This document shows positions 1 through 9,092 of a DNA stretch of 64,000 nt, in pieces (position 1 is the first letter of the stretch; each line of letters begins with the position of its first letter). The DNA is from Alphaproteobacteria bacterium LSUCC0684 (GTDB lineage Bacteria; Pseudomonadota; Alphaproteobacteria; Puniceispirillales; UBA1172): NCBI GenBank assembly GCA_041228335.1, contig CP166130.1, positions 1,140,638 to 1,204,637 on the forward strand, in the 5' to 3' direction. Under the pieces are notes generated by a model, which saw only the letters and a program-made list of their open reading frames with translations, had not been told where the DNA came from and made no database searches. Both the position numbers and the translations under genes were made by a program.

Positions 1-1918
1 CAAGGGTTGCCGCATCCACCTCGATTTCAGCGATGTGGCACCCGTACGGATAGCTGGCCCCCCTGGTGGCGTAGCTCTGCTTGAGGCTATAGGGATGGGG
101 TTCGCCATCCTGACCTCTTTCGGTCACCATCTCAAGGATGGAGATGGACCGGTTCGTCCCCGGCGCCGAAAAAACACCATCTTCAAAAGTGATGTCGTCG
201 CCTTCGACTTCGAGAAAATCGGCGGCATCCTTGCTGGCGCGGGCGATGACGGTTTTAGCGGCTTCGGCCAGAGTTGAGCCAAGAACCGCCGTCATTCTGG
301 CGCCACCGGTTGTTCCCCGCGGGGTGCGGCGCGAATCTCCCTGAACGATGTGAATTTTATCCACGTCATAGCCCAGATGATGCGAGACGATCTGGGTCAG
401 GGTCGTGCGATGCGCCTGACCGTTATCGTGCTGGGAGGCGTAGACGGTAAGATTGCCGTCATGGCTGAATTCAAGCTCAATGTCGTTTTCCTCACCGCCG
501 CCGCATTGTTCCAGATACATGGAAAGACCAAGACCGAGTTTCTTGCCGCGAGCGGCGGCTTCGGTGCGGCGCGTTTCAACCCCCTTCCAGTCAGCTTTTT
601 CAAGTGCGTCTTCCATAAGTCCGGGCATATCGCCGCTATCGATGGTGCCGCCAAGCACCATGGAATAGGGGATCTGTTCGGCCTTGATCATGTTGCGGCG
701 ACGCAGCTCAAACCGGTCTATCCCGAGTTCATGCGCGATATGGTCAAGCAGGCGTTCCATCAGGTAATTCGCCTCCGGCCGGCCAGCGCCGCGATAGGCA
801 TCAACCGCCGGGGTGTTGGTCATCACGCCCTTGACGATCAGCCCGGCGATCTGGATATCGTAGACGCCTGTCGGGGTCCGGCTGCCGGAAAGAGTGGGGA
901 TATAGACGCCGAAATTAGACAGCCAGGCCCCCATATTGGCATGGACCGTGACCTCAAGCGCCTCGATGCGGCCTTCATCGCTGACAACGGCCCGGGCAAC
1001 CGAACGATTATCCCTGCCATGAAGATCAGAGATAAATGCTTCGCTGCGGTCCTGCTGCCAGCGGACCATCCGGCCGAGTTTGCGGGCCGCCCAGGCGATG
1101 CAGACCTGCTCCGGGTGCAGAAATATCTTGAAACCAAAGCCGCCGCCGACATCATCGGTCAGGAGATGGACCTGATCACGCTCCATGTTCAGGGCGGCGG
1201 CGATCTGTTCGCCCAAGCCGACAACGCCCTGCGATCCCGTCCAGATCCGGAGCCCATCCTCGCCGTCTTCAAGCGGCATGGCCACCATGGGGCGTGTTTC
1301 CATGGCGTTGGTCAGGATCCGGTTGTTGATCACGTCGACGGAGATGATGCGGCGGCCTTCACCTTCGGCCTCGGCGAGTGCCTGCCTCGCCTCTTCAAGG
1401 CGGCCGGCATGCCATTCAAAGGCAAGATTGCCGGGATATTCCGGGTAAAGCCGGGGCGCGGTTTCCGCAAGCGCATCATAGATATCGGTCACCGCCTCCA
1501 TGGGTTCAAAATCCATGGTGATGAGCTCGATCGCATCGCGTGCCTGCTGGCGGGTATCGGCCACCACCATGGCCACGATATCCCCGGCATAGCGATTGAT
1601 ATCGCGCACCATCGGCGGTTTCGTCGTCCTTGCCATGGGGCGGCCATCGTGCCAGGGGACATAATGCTGGCAGTGGATTTCCCCCACCTGATCGGCATCG
1701 AGATCCGCCTGTCCTGCAACCAGATGCACCCCTTCGGCGGTGCGGGCAGCGCTCAGGTCAAGTTCGGTCAGTCTCGCATGGGCAAAAGGCGCGCGAAGAA
1801 ATGCAACGGCAAGACCCTGGCCCGGAAAATGATCATCCGTGTACCGGCCCTGGCCAGTGAGAAGAGATGCATCTTCAAGACGGCGGACAGGCTGGCCGAT
1901 ACCAAAACGCAGATTCAT
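1..1918 (-). CDS. Form II CoxL-type molybdopterin-binding hydroxylase subunit, partial
   Basis: Catalytic large subunit of a xanthine-oxidase-family molybdenum hydroxylase. The frame is open from an ATG at 1916-1918 to the left window edge (639 codons, C-terminus missing); an in-frame TAG lies a few codons upstream, so this start is the only ATG available. The N-terminus reads IGQPVRRLEDASLLTGQGRY, typical of the family. The active-site loop at residues 374-380 (779-799) is AYRGAGR, the form II signature, not the AYRCSFR of true CO dehydrogenases, so the substrate is unknown and CO oxidation should not be assumed. FAD-binding and [2Fe-2S] partner subunits are not upstream, where hldD lies; they may be beyond the left edge. 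Confidence 0.88.
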   Translation of the reverse strand, partial: MNLRFGIGQPVRRLEDASLLTGQGRYTDDHFPGQGLAVAFLRAPFAHARLTELDLSAARTAEGVHLVAGQADLDADQVGEIHCQHYVPWHDGRPMARTTKPPMVRDINRYAGDIVAMVVADTRQQARDAIELITMDFEPMEAVTDIYDALAETAPRLYPEYPGNLAFEWHAGRLEEARQALAEAEGEGRRIISVDVINNRILTNAMETRPMVAMPLEDGEDGLRIWTGSQGVVGLGEQIAAALNMERDQVHLLTDDVGGGFGFKIFLHPEQVCIAWAARKLGRMVRWQQDRSEAFISDLHGRDNRSVARAVVSDEGRIEALEVTVHANMGAWLSNFGVYIPTLSGSRTPTGVYDIQIAGLIVKGVMTNTPAVDAYRGAGRPEANYLMERLLDHIAHELGIDRFELRRRNMIKAEQIPYSMVLGGTIDSGDMPGLMEDALEKADWKGVETRRTEAAARGKKLGLGLSMYLEQCGGGEENDIELEFSHDGNLTVYASQHDNGQAHRTTLTQIVSHHLGYDVDKIHIVQGDSRRTPRGTTGGARMTAVLGSTLAEAAKTVIARASKDAADFLEVEGDDITFEDGVFSAPGTNRSISILEMVTERGQDGEPHPYSLKQSYATRGASYPYGCHIAEIEVDAATL

Positions 1919-2042
1919 GAGCGGGGCTACCCTGGTTAAAGTGAACTATTGATGATTATGAGGTGTTTGATGACGTCGGGAAAGGAAATTTTCCATTCTT
2001 CGGGCTGGATTTATCCGGCATGGACGTGATGGAGATCGATCC

Positions 2043-3020
2043 TCAGTCAACCCTGCCGGGCAGCAGATGAGCTGAAATATAGTCGGCGATGCCATCTTCG
2101 AGGCTGGTGGGTTTTCCGTTCCAGCCCGCGGCCTTCAGGCTTGACTGGTCCGAACAGGTGTAATCCTGATACTGCGCGCGAAGATGTTCCGGCATGTCGA
2201 TATATTCGATCGACGTCGGCGACGGGGTCAATGCCAGCACCGCTCTTGCCAGATCGTTCCAGCTCCGTGCCTCGCCGGTGCCGAGATTGAAAATCCCATT
2301 TCGGGTGCCGGATGACAACAGCCAGCCGATGATCGCAGCGCAATCCCGAACATAGATGAAGTCGCGCTTCTGCTCACCATCACCAAACCGGCCTGCATGA
2401 TCACGAAAAAGACGGATGGGCTCACCTTTGCTGATATCGAAAAAGGATTTGTGGACAAGGCTTCGCATGCTGCCCTTGTGGCCTTCGCCCGGCCCGTAGA
2501 CATTGAAAAACCGCAACCCTGCCCAGCGCGGCGGCGCATTGCCTTGTTCAGCCTCAATCACCGCCCAACGATCAAATACAAGTTTTGACCAGCCATAGGG
2601 GTTGAGCGGCCGAAGCTGCGGCATCAGTTCAGGATCATCGCTGAAGCCTTCCTTGCCATCCCCGTAAACCGCCGCCGATGACGCGTAGACCAGCGGGATG
2701 GCAAGGCGGGTTGCTGTCTGCCAGACAAGTTTTGAAAGCTGGAAGTTTGTTTCAATGATGAGGTTGATGTCGCGCTCGGTTGTCGCCGACACGGCCCCCA
2801 TATGGACGATGCCGTCAATACCTCCATCAAGAGACGCAAGCCAGCCTGGAAGCTGGCTTGCGGTGATGATGTCCCGGGGCGCGAGATGATGCAGATTGCG
2901 CCACTTGTCATCCTTTTCAAACAGATCGGCAATCACGATGTCATGACCTTCGGATGAAAGATGACGGGCGGCATTGCTGCCGATAAAACCTGCGCCGCCG
3001 GTGACCAGAAATGTTGCCAT
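2043..3020 (-). CDS. hldD: ADP-L-glycero-D-manno-heptose 6-epimerase
   Basis: Short-chain-dehydrogenase-type epimerase making ADP-L-glycero-D-manno-heptose for the LPS inner core. It has the N-terminal NAD-binding motif TGGAGFIGSN, the VYASSAAVYG segment and the catalytic YGWSK (YxxxK) motif. Length (325 aa) is normal. I place the start at the ATG at 3020, which has AAAGGA about 8 nt upstream; a TTG six codons earlier is also open but worse placed. It is transcribed towards the CoxL-like gene with a 124-nt gap. No other heptose genes are visible, so its partners lie elsewhere. Confidence 0.9.
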   Translation of the reverse strand: MATFLVTGGAGFIGSNAARHLSSEGHDIVIADLFEKDDKWRNLHHLAPRDIITASQLPGWLASLDGGIDGIVHMGAVSATTERDINLIIETNFQLSKLVWQTATRLAIPLVYASSAAVYGDGKEGFSDDPELMPQLRPLNPYGWSKLVFDRWAVIEAEQGNAPPRWAGLRFFNVYGPGEGHKGSMRSLVHKSFFDISKGEPIRLFRDHAGRFGDGEQKRDFIYVRDCAAIIGWLLSSGTRNGIFNLGTGEARSWNDLARAVLALTPSPTSIEYIDMPEHLRAQYQDYTCSDQSSLKAAGWNGKPTSLEDGIADYISAHLLPGRVD

Positions 3021-3164
3021 GACAGAATTTCCTTTCAACAGGCCCCAAGATAAATCCGTTTTTCAGATCGGGGAAGGGGGAGATGTGCCCTGATTTTCAG
3101 TTTTTCTTTGACTTTCCACATTCGGGTTTCATGATAAGACGAAATATTATCACCGCAGACAATT

Positions 3165-4382
3165 TTGGTAAAATTGACCCAATCCGAGACTTCTTCAAGG
3201 CTTTCGCTGCCGGTGCCCGTGCATTCCCTGGGCATCAGCCAGATTGCCGCCTATGGGCTCATGTTCTATGTCTTTGCTCTCCTGAAGACGCCGCTTGCAG
3301 CCAATGCCGGGGTCGAGGAAAGCCGGATCCTCGCGGCGCTTACCGGATGCCTCCTGATACAGGCCATGGTGGCGCCGTGGGTCGGCTCTCTCGTGGACAG
3401 GCTCGGAGCATTATGGGTCATGAAACATGGCTTTTTCCTCGGGGCTTTAGGAATGCTTATCCTGCCGATGGTCTCCTCATTTGTCTGGATCGTGATCTCG
3501 ATGATTCCCATCGGGATAGCCTTTGCCATGACGACCTATGAAATCGCCTTCGGGGCGGCGGTGCAGATGAACGAGGCCCGGGCGCGAAAGAATATCTCCT
3601 ACATTACCTTCTATGGCGGAGTGGCAAGCTCGATCACCTGGATATCGGTGGCGCCATTGCTGTCAAATTTCGGGCTTGAGATCACCTGTGCGGTGATTGC
3701 GGTTATTCTTTTTGCCATGGGGATGCGGGCCGGTACCCTTGACCGTTCGATCAATTTCGGGGCCGGAAGGCAGAAAAGTGAGGTCAAGCCTTTCCGCTGG
3801 TCGGCCATGTCGCGTGAGGAAAAGGTTGCTCTGGTGACGCTCGCCGCATCCAGCGCCTTTGAATATATGGTGTTTGCCGGCACGACCCTGCTCTGGATCA
3901 AATGGTTCAGCCAGCAATTCGGGCCGGAGACAGGGGTTTTGCTCGCCAGTCTCTATGGGCCGTTTCAGGTGGTGGGGCGATTGCTGGAGATGCGGTTCGG
4001 GCATCAGTTCGACGCGCGCTACACCGGCGTTATCGCCTTTGCCATGATCCCGTTTTCGATATTGCTGGCGCAGAGCCAGAGCCTCATTCTGGTGATGGCG
4101 GGCATGATGATCTTCGGCATGGGGCATGGCATTCTGACGGTATCTTTCGGCTATGTGACCAATATGTATTTTCGGGCGGAGGTCTATGGCAGGGCAAAAG
4201 GCTGGATCACGACGCCTCGGGCGCTGGGCAATGCCATCGGCCCAAGTGTCGGCGGCATGCTGTTTCTCATGGGCAGCGCGATCTATTTCAAGGCGATGGT
4301 TGTTCTTTCCTGTCTTGCCGGACTGGTGTTTCTTTTCTTGCTGACGGTCAGGCCCGGAAATATCGTCAAAGACGACACGTGA
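3165..4382 (+). CDS. MFS transporter
   Basis: Polytopic membrane protein of about 405 aa with around 12 hydrophobic segments and a central basic loop (near residues 200-225), the layout of a major facilitator transporter. The loop after the second helix contains GSLVDRLGALWVMK, matching the MFS motif A region (G-x-x-x-D-R-x-G). Substrate cannot be read from sequence. The start is uncertain: no ATG or clear ribosome binding site exists near the N-terminus; TTG at 3165 or GTG at 3213 are candidates. It is divergent from hldD and converges on the LysR gene with a 9-nt gap. Confidence 0.8.
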   Translation: MVKLTQSETSSRLSLPVPVHSLGISQIAAYGLMFYVFALLKTPLAANAGVEESRILAALTGCLLIQAMVAPWVGSLVDRLGALWVMKHGFFLGALGMLILPMVSSFVWIVISMIPIGIAFAMTTYEIAFGAAVQMNEARARKNISYITFYGGVASSITWISVAPLLSNFGLEITCAVIAVILFAMGMRAGTLDRSINFGAGRQKSEVKPFRWSAMSREEKVALVTLAASSAFEYMVFAGTTLLWIKWFSQQFGPETGVLLASLYGPFQVVGRLLEMRFGHQFDARYTGVIAFAMIPFSILLAQSQSLILVMAGMMIFGMGHGILTVSFGYVTNMYFRAEVYGRAKGWITTPRALGNAIGPSVGGMLFLMGSAIYFKAMVVLSCLAGLVFLFLLTVRPGNIVKDDT

Positions 4383-4391
4383 TCTGCCGGA

Positions 4392-5300
4392 TCAGGAGGT
4401 TTCAGGGAAGGTTGCCGCAAGCGCGGTGATGATCTGTTCAAGAAATTTTGATGCCGCAACCGAAAGAACGCGGTCCTTCAGATGCCCGACATGCAGCACC
4501 CCGTGTTTGACATCCCGCTCGCTGAGGGGGATCGCGCGGAGCCTGCTTTCTCCGCCTGCCTTTACCGCTATCGGAACCTGAAAGGACAGGGCATGTTCCT
4601 TTTCAAGATAGGTGTGGAGAAAATCGAGGCTGTCGCTTTCCCCGACCACGGCAAGGGGCAGGGGAGTGATCAGCAGGCTGAGATCAATCAGCTGGCGTAT
4701 GCCGTTCCTCTTTGACGGCAGGATAACCGGGTATCCGATACAGTCCCGCAGGCGCATTTCACTCTTCCCGGCAAGCGGATGATCTGCCGCCATCAGGACA
4801 TGGACTTTCTGCGGTGCCGTTGCCATGACCTTGAATTGCGGTGATTGGACAGGTTCCATCGTCAGCGCGATATCAGCTTCGATCCGGGTGAGGGCGGTTT
4901 CGGCTTCCGCTCCGTGGGCGCGTTTGACCTCAAACGTGACTTGCGGATATTGATCCCGATAAAGGGCGAGCTGTTCCGGCAGAAAGGTTTTCAGCGCTTC
5001 AGGTGAGCTGATAATCCGGATATGACCCCGGCGCATGCCGGCAAGATCCGCCATCTGGGATCTGACGCGTTCAAGATCGGAAAACTGGCGGCGGACAAAA
5101 TCAACGAAGATCTCGCCGGCCGTGTTCAGCCTTACCCCTGACGGCAGGCGCTCAAAAAGCGGGTATCCAAGCTCTTCCTCAAGGGCGAGGATGCGGCGGT
5201 TCAGCGCCGTTGACGTAATCGCAAGCTTTTCCGCAGCTTTGCGGATAGATCCCTCGCGGCCGACGGTTTCAACATATTTCAGATTGATCAAGGCCCGCAT
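4392..5300 (-). CDS. LysR-family transcriptional regulator
   Basis: DNA-binding regulator with an N-terminal winged helix-turn-helix (roughly residues 1-60, with ETVGREGSIRKAAEKLAITS and LNRRILALEEELG) and a C-terminal periplasmic-binding-protein-like effector domain. The ATG at 5300 has GGAG 8 nt upstream and gives 302 aa, the usual family size. An ATG at 5345 is also in frame with AGGA upstream and would add 15 residues. With the shorter start, the palindrome at 5329-5347 lies in the leader, where an autoregulatory site would be expected. The target is unknown; the convergent MFS gene is a candidate. Confidence 0.87.
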   Translation of the reverse strand: MRALINLKYVETVGREGSIRKAAEKLAITSTALNRRILALEEELGYPLFERLPSGVRLNTAGEIFVDFVRRQFSDLERVRSQMADLAGMRRGHIRIISSPEALKTFLPEQLALYRDQYPQVTFEVKRAHGAEAETALTRIEADIALTMEPVQSPQFKVMATAPQKVHVLMAADHPLAGKSEMRLRDCIGYPVILPSKRNGIRQLIDLSLLITPLPLAVVGESDSLDFLHTYLEKEHALSFQVPIAVKAGGESRLRAIPLSERDVKHGVLHVGHLKDRVLSVAASKFLEQIITALAATFPETS

Positions 5301-5328
5301 TCCGGCAACTCCATGTGCTGATATGGTG

Positions 5329-5347
5329 TGATGCAAAAAATGCATCA
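5329..5347. promoter_or_regulatory. Perfect inverted repeat upstream of lysR-type gene
   Basis: TGATGCA-AAAAA-TGCATCA is a perfect 7-bp inverted repeat separated by five A residues. It lies 29 bp upstream of the preferred LysR start and about 100 bp upstream of glnK, so it could be an operator for autoregulation. LysR boxes are usually T-N11-A and this repeat has a shorter spacer, so the assignment is inference. Confidence 0.4.
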
Positions 5348-5446
5348 CCTTCCTGCAAAATTAGCAGAATTACATATCACTTCAAGCTGGTATTAGAAAA
5401 ATGTGCTTGACCCCCGTCAGGCTAAACAGAGAAAGGAAAGCCCAAG

Positions 5447-5785
5447 ATGAAATACATCATTGCGATTGTTCAGCCCAGCCGGATCGAGGATATCCAGCGG
5501 GCACTCAGTGAAATTGGTGTTTCAGGCATGACCGTTTCCGAAGTCAAGGGGTACGGACGCCAGAAGGGAAAGACCGAAATCTACCGAGGCGCGGAATACA
5601 CCATCGATTTCATGCCGAAAATCAAGGTTGAACTGGCTGTTGAAGCAACGCTCGCGGCCAAGGTCACCGAAGCGATCACCGATGTCTGCAAAACCGGACG
5701 TATCGGCGATGGCAAGATTTTCACCTTTGAGCTCAGCGAGGCCATGCGGATCCGGACAGGTGAAACTGGTCAGGCTGCTTTATAA
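5447..5785 (+). CDS. glnK: Nitrogen regulatory protein P-II (GlnK type)
   Basis: Small trimeric signalling protein of 112 aa, the normal PII length, which reports nitrogen and energy status. The T-loop includes RGAEYTIDF with Tyr51, the uridylylation site of the family, and the C-terminal part carries the TGRIGDGKIF segment that contributes to nucleotide binding. AGAAAGGAAAG lies just upstream of the ATG. It is followed 26 nt later by amt, so it is assigned as GlnK, the PII protein that blocks AmtB, rather than GlnB. No convincing sigma54 promoter was seen upstream. Confidence 0.95.
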   Translation: MKYIIAIVQPSRIEDIQRALSEIGVSGMTVSEVKGYGRQKGKTEIYRGAEYTIDFMPKIKVELAVEATLAAKVTEAITDVCKTGRIGDGKIFTFELSEAMRIRTGETGQAAL

Positions 5786-5811
5786 GCACGTTTTTTCAAG
5801 GAGTACCCCCG

Positions 5812-7125
5812 ATGTTACGTTCACGTTTTGCCAAATTCGCCGGTCCTGCCAGTCTTGGCGTGATCCTGGCCCCGCTTCCAGCGCTTGCCGCGCCGGATGC
5901 CGAAACAGCTTTCATTTTCAACAGCCTGTCCTTTCTGGTGCATGGCTTTATCGTCATGCTCATGGCGGCTGGATTCTGCATGCTTGAGGTCGGCCTCGTA
6001 CGGTCCAAGAACGCGACGGTTCAGTCCACCAAGAATATCGGTCTTTATTCCATCGCCGGCCTGATGTACTGGCTTTGCGGCTACAACCTCATGTATATGG
6101 ATGTATCGGGCTATATTGGCACGGTGCTGCCCTGGTCGCCTGCAGATGCGTCCATAACCGATGCCGGATATACAGGGGATGGCACGGATTATGCCGCCTC
6201 CTCGGACTGGTTTTTCCAGATGGTGTTTGTCGCCGCCGCCGCCTCGATCGTATCAGGTGCCGTCGCCGAACGTGTCAAACTGACAACATTTCTTATCTTC
6301 TCCGCTGTTTTGACGGGGATCATCTATCCTATTCAGGGTTCCTGGACATGGGGTGGCGGCTGGCTCAGTGAGATGGGCTTCAGTGACTTTGCCGGGTCCA
6401 CCATCGTTCACTCTGTTGGTGGCTGGGCCGCGCTCACCGGTGCGATCATCATCGGCGCACGCAAAGGCAAGTACACAGCTGACGGGGGTATCCGCCCCAT
6501 GCCAGGATCCAATCTGCCGCTGGCGACACTGGGGACGTTCATTCTCTGGTTCGGCTGGTTTGGCTTCAATGGCGGCTCCCAGCTGGCCATGGGCTCGGCG
6601 GCGGATGTCGCGGCTATCGCCAATATCTTCGTCAATACGAATATCGCGGCTGCCGCCGGTGTCGTGGTTGCCATCCTCGCAACGCAAATCCTCTATGGAA
6701 AGATCGACCTGACCATGGCGCTGAACGGCGCACTGGGCGGGCTGGTTGCCATCACGGCCGAACCGCTTGCGCCGACGCCGATGCTTTCGGCTTTCATCGG
6801 CGGTGTCGGGGCTCTCCTGGTGGTGATCACCGTTCCTCTCCTGGACAAGTTCAAGATTGATGATGTTGTGGGGGCCATTCCGGTTCACCTTGTGGCCGGT
6901 ATCTGGGGCACGCTTGCCGTGTGTATTTCAGGCGGGGCCAGTTTCGGTGTGCAGCTGACCGGCATCATCGCCATCGGGGTCTTTGTCACCGTAACCTCAG
7001 CTATCATCTGGTATGTGCTGAAAGCCATCATGGGGCTTCGTCCTTCGGAAGAGGATGAGGTGAGCGGTCTTGACCTTTCCGAATGCGGGCTTGAATCCTA
7101 CCCGGATTTCACCCGCCAATCCTGA
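5812..7125 (+). CDS. amt: Ammonium transporter Amt
   Basis: Inner-membrane ammonium channel (437 aa) with a cleavable-looking signal sequence ending near residue 24 and about 11 membrane helices. It has the family segments AGFCMLEVGLVRSKN and DFAGSTIVHSVGGWAALTGA, the latter including the first pore histidine, and a second pore histidine in VHLVAGIWG. AAGGAG precedes the ATG. Cotranscribed with glnK, the usual arrangement, and followed by a clear intrinsic terminator. Confidence 0.95.
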   Translation: MLRSRFAKFAGPASLGVILAPLPALAAPDAETAFIFNSLSFLVHGFIVMLMAAGFCMLEVGLVRSKNATVQSTKNIGLYSIAGLMYWLCGYNLMYMDVSGYIGTVLPWSPADASITDAGYTGDGTDYAASSDWFFQMVFVAAAASIVSGAVAERVKLTTFLIFSAVLTGIIYPIQGSWTWGGGWLSEMGFSDFAGSTIVHSVGGWAALTGAIIIGARKGKYTADGGIRPMPGSNLPLATLGTFILWFGWFGFNGGSQLAMGSAADVAAIANIFVNTNIAAAAGVVVAILATQILYGKIDLTMALNGALGGLVAITAEPLAPTPMLSAFIGGVGALLVVITVPLLDKFKIDDVVGAIPVHLVAGIWGTLAVCISGGASFGVQLTGIIAIGVFVTVTSAIIWYVLKAIMGLRPSEEDEVSGLDLSECGLESYPDFTRQS

Positions 7126-7148
7126 TCATATCAAGGCAGTCCCCCTCG

Positions 7149-7174
7149 AACCGGCCCATAATGGGCCGGTTTTT
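7149..7174 (+). terminator. Intrinsic terminator of glnK-amt
   Basis: An inverted repeat with arms AACCGGCCCAT and ATGGGCCGGTT (inner pairs probably open as loop) runs directly into TTTT. It lies 23 nt after the amt stop codon and before the next gene. Confidence 0.85.
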
Positions 7175-7233
7175 GCTTGCCTTAAGGGAAAGGCTACGCC
7201 AACCTTCATCAGGGAAATAAAAGGTGTTGGGTC

Positions 7234-8157
7234 ATGATTGTTATTATCGGGGCAGGGGCCATGGGCTCTGTTTATGCAGGACTTTTTGCCAAATCCGGGG
7301 CGGCGGTTTCGGTTGTTGATATCTGGCAGGATCATATCAAGGCAATCCAGCAGAACGGGCTTCGTGTCAGCGGGTTTTCCGGTGATCATACGGCCGGGAA
7401 TATCACCGCCCTCGGGGCGGAGGATCACCTCCCTGAAGCCGATCTCTATATCATCGCGACAAAGGCATCCGGGGTCAGGGCGGCGGCGCGCAAGATTGCC
7501 CGGGAAGGCATATCTGCTGCCCCTGTTCTGACGATCCAGAACGGGTTCGGCAGCGGCGCCATTGCCGCGGAGGAAATTTCGGCTGATCGCCTTCTTCTCG
7601 GCGTTGCCGAAGGGTTCGGGGCATCGCTGAAAGCGCCCGGCCATGCCCATCATTCCGGGATGACCCGGATCAGACTGGGGGAATATAACGGCGGCATGAC
7701 CGAACGCCTGCAATCCATCACCGATATCTGGACAGGGGCTGGTTTCCCGGCTGAATCCTATGGTGATATCGACCAGTTGATCTGGGAGAAATTTGTCTGC
7801 AATGTCACGCTGAGCGCAGCCTGCACCGTGAGTGGCCTGAATATCGCCGAGTTGCGGGCTGAACCTGAACTCTGGCAGATGGCTCTTGCCTGCGGCAAGG
7901 AAGCCTATGCCGTGGGCAAGGCAAAGGGCGTTGCCTTTTCCTATGATGATCCGGTTGCCTATGTCACCGCATTTGCGGACAAACTGGGGGAAGCCCGGCC
8001 TTCGATGGCGCTGGATCATCTGGCCCGGCGACCTTCGGAGATCGATATCCTCAACGGGATGGTGCCTGTTCTTGCACAAGAAGTCGGTATGGATGCACCG
8101 GTTAACCATGCCCTTGCCGCGCTCGTCCGGCTGAAGGAAAAGGAATTCAACGCCTGA
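7234..8157 (+). CDS. Ketopantoate reductase family protein (PanE/ApbA-like)
   Basis: NADPH-dependent 2-hydroxyacid dehydrogenase fold of 307 aa. The N-terminus has the Rossmann motif IIGAGAMGSVYAGLFAKSGA and the C-terminal helical domain carries the WEKFVCNVTLSAACTVSG region typical of PanE-type proteins, with the conserved Lys in it. It may be 2-dehydropantoate 2-reductase of coenzyme A synthesis, but many paralogues with other 2-oxoacid substrates have the same motifs. It stands alone between the amt terminator and a convergent BKACE gene, which does not favour a pantothenate context. Confidence 0.8.
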   Translation: MIVIIGAGAMGSVYAGLFAKSGAAVSVVDIWQDHIKAIQQNGLRVSGFSGDHTAGNITALGAEDHLPEADLYIIATKASGVRAAARKIAREGISAAPVLTIQNGFGSGAIAAEEISADRLLLGVAEGFGASLKAPGHAHHSGMTRIRLGEYNGGMTERLQSITDIWTGAGFPAESYGDIDQLIWEKFVCNVTLSAACTVSGLNIAELRAEPELWQMALACGKEAYAVGKAKGVAFSYDDPVAYVTAFADKLGEARPSMALDHLARRPSEIDILNGMVPVLAQEVGMDAPVNHALAALVRLKEKEFNA

Positions 8158-8193
8158 GGAGGAATTGCTTTCGGAATTTGTCGTCGGGACGGG

Positions 8194-8991
8194 TCAAGCG
8201 AAAAGCCGGGCGGCTTCGGCAGGTGATTTCGGGGTGAGGCGTTCTGCCAGTTGGGCAACAAGGGCCGAACTTGACGTGGCCGTGCTGCCATCCTTAAGGG
8301 CGAGATTGTTTTCAAAACCAACCCGCGCATGGCCGCCTGCAGCCGCGGCCTTGAGCATGGAATCATATTCCTCTGGGCCAAAGGCACAGATCATCCAGGA
8401 GCGGATGAAGCCCTTGTCCGCCGCAAGAAACGGATCAAGCTCTTCGGGGCTTGATACAAAGCCGGGATTGTATTTGCCAAGAACATAGAGCACATCCAGC
8501 GGGCGGTCAGGCAGCATTTCGCGCGCGTGAAGCTGGCGCAGAAGCTCAAGATCGCTGATATCATAAAGAATATATTGAATTCTTGTGCCGCTTGCCACCG
8601 CATCGCCCAGCGCATTCCGGGCAAAATCAATCGCCGACGGTGACTGATCGGCTGTTATCTCACGGATTGCCACTGAAGCATAGGCAGGCTGGACCTGAAG
8701 AAGGCAGGAGGCCTGTTCTTTCGGGGTGAACACGCCAACGGCTTCGGTGGTAATCTGGCAGAGCATATCCGGAACATCACGCTTCATGGCGTCAAGAAGC
8801 TCCCGGTAAAGGCCGTGATCAAGAACATGTGCCCCATCCCTGTTCCGGACATGGGCGTGAAGCATCGCGGCCCCGGCCTCACGGCAGGCGCGGGCTTCGG
8901 CGACAACTTCATCGACGGTAATCGGCAGATTGGGGTGGTCAGCTTTGGTTTTGCGGGCACCGTTCGGCGCGGCCATGATGAGCGTTGACAT
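8194..8991 (-). CDS. BKACE family protein (beta-keto acid cleavage enzyme)
   Basis: Zn-dependent TIM-barrel enzyme of the 3-keto-5-aminohexanoate cleavage (DUF849) family, which condenses a beta-keto acid with acetyl-CoA. It has the N-terminal APNGARKTKADHPNLP segment and the metal-binding HAHVRNRDG motif, and ends with a helical region containing GFENNL. I choose the ATG at 8991 (265 aa) over a GTG 21 nt upstream because GGGAAAGAGG directly precedes it, although spacing is tight. The substrate is not determined by sequence; it converges with the ketopantoate-reductase-like gene. Confidence 0.85.
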   Translation of the reverse strand: MSTLIMAAPNGARKTKADHPNLPITVDEVVAEARACREAGAAMLHAHVRNRDGAHVLDHGLYRELLDAMKRDVPDMLCQITTEAVGVFTPKEQASCLLQVQPAYASVAIREITADQSPSAIDFARNALGDAVASGTRIQYILYDISDLELLRQLHAREMLPDRPLDVLYVLGKYNPGFVSSPEELDPFLAADKGFIRSWMICAFGPEEYDSMLKAAAAGGHARVGFENNLALKDGSTATSSSALVAQLAERLTPKSPAEAARLFA

Positions 8992-9092
8992 CCTCTTTCC
9001 CAATTTGTTCACCCGAAATTCATGTTTGGGCTAGCCAAGGCAGGGCCGGTATACTAATACATAAAGAAAACGAATGAGGGAGATATTTGGTT

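Noticed and set aside
1-1918. Reading the CoxL-like gene as a CO dehydrogenase
   Set aside because: The active-site loop is AYRGAGR (form II), not AYRCSFR.
350-1939. 529-codon plus-strand ORF
   Set aside because: It is antisense to the CoxL-like gene, whose minus-strand frame shows family motifs throughout; the plus-strand translation has no recognisable domain.
5380-5446. Possible sigma54 promoter before glnK
   Set aside because: Looked for a GG/GC pair at the required 10-nt spacing; TGGTATTAGAAAAATGTGC does not fit.
7126-8109. 327-codon minus-strand ORF
   Set aside because: Antisense to the ketopantoate-reductase-like gene and begins beside the amt terminator; no domain visible.
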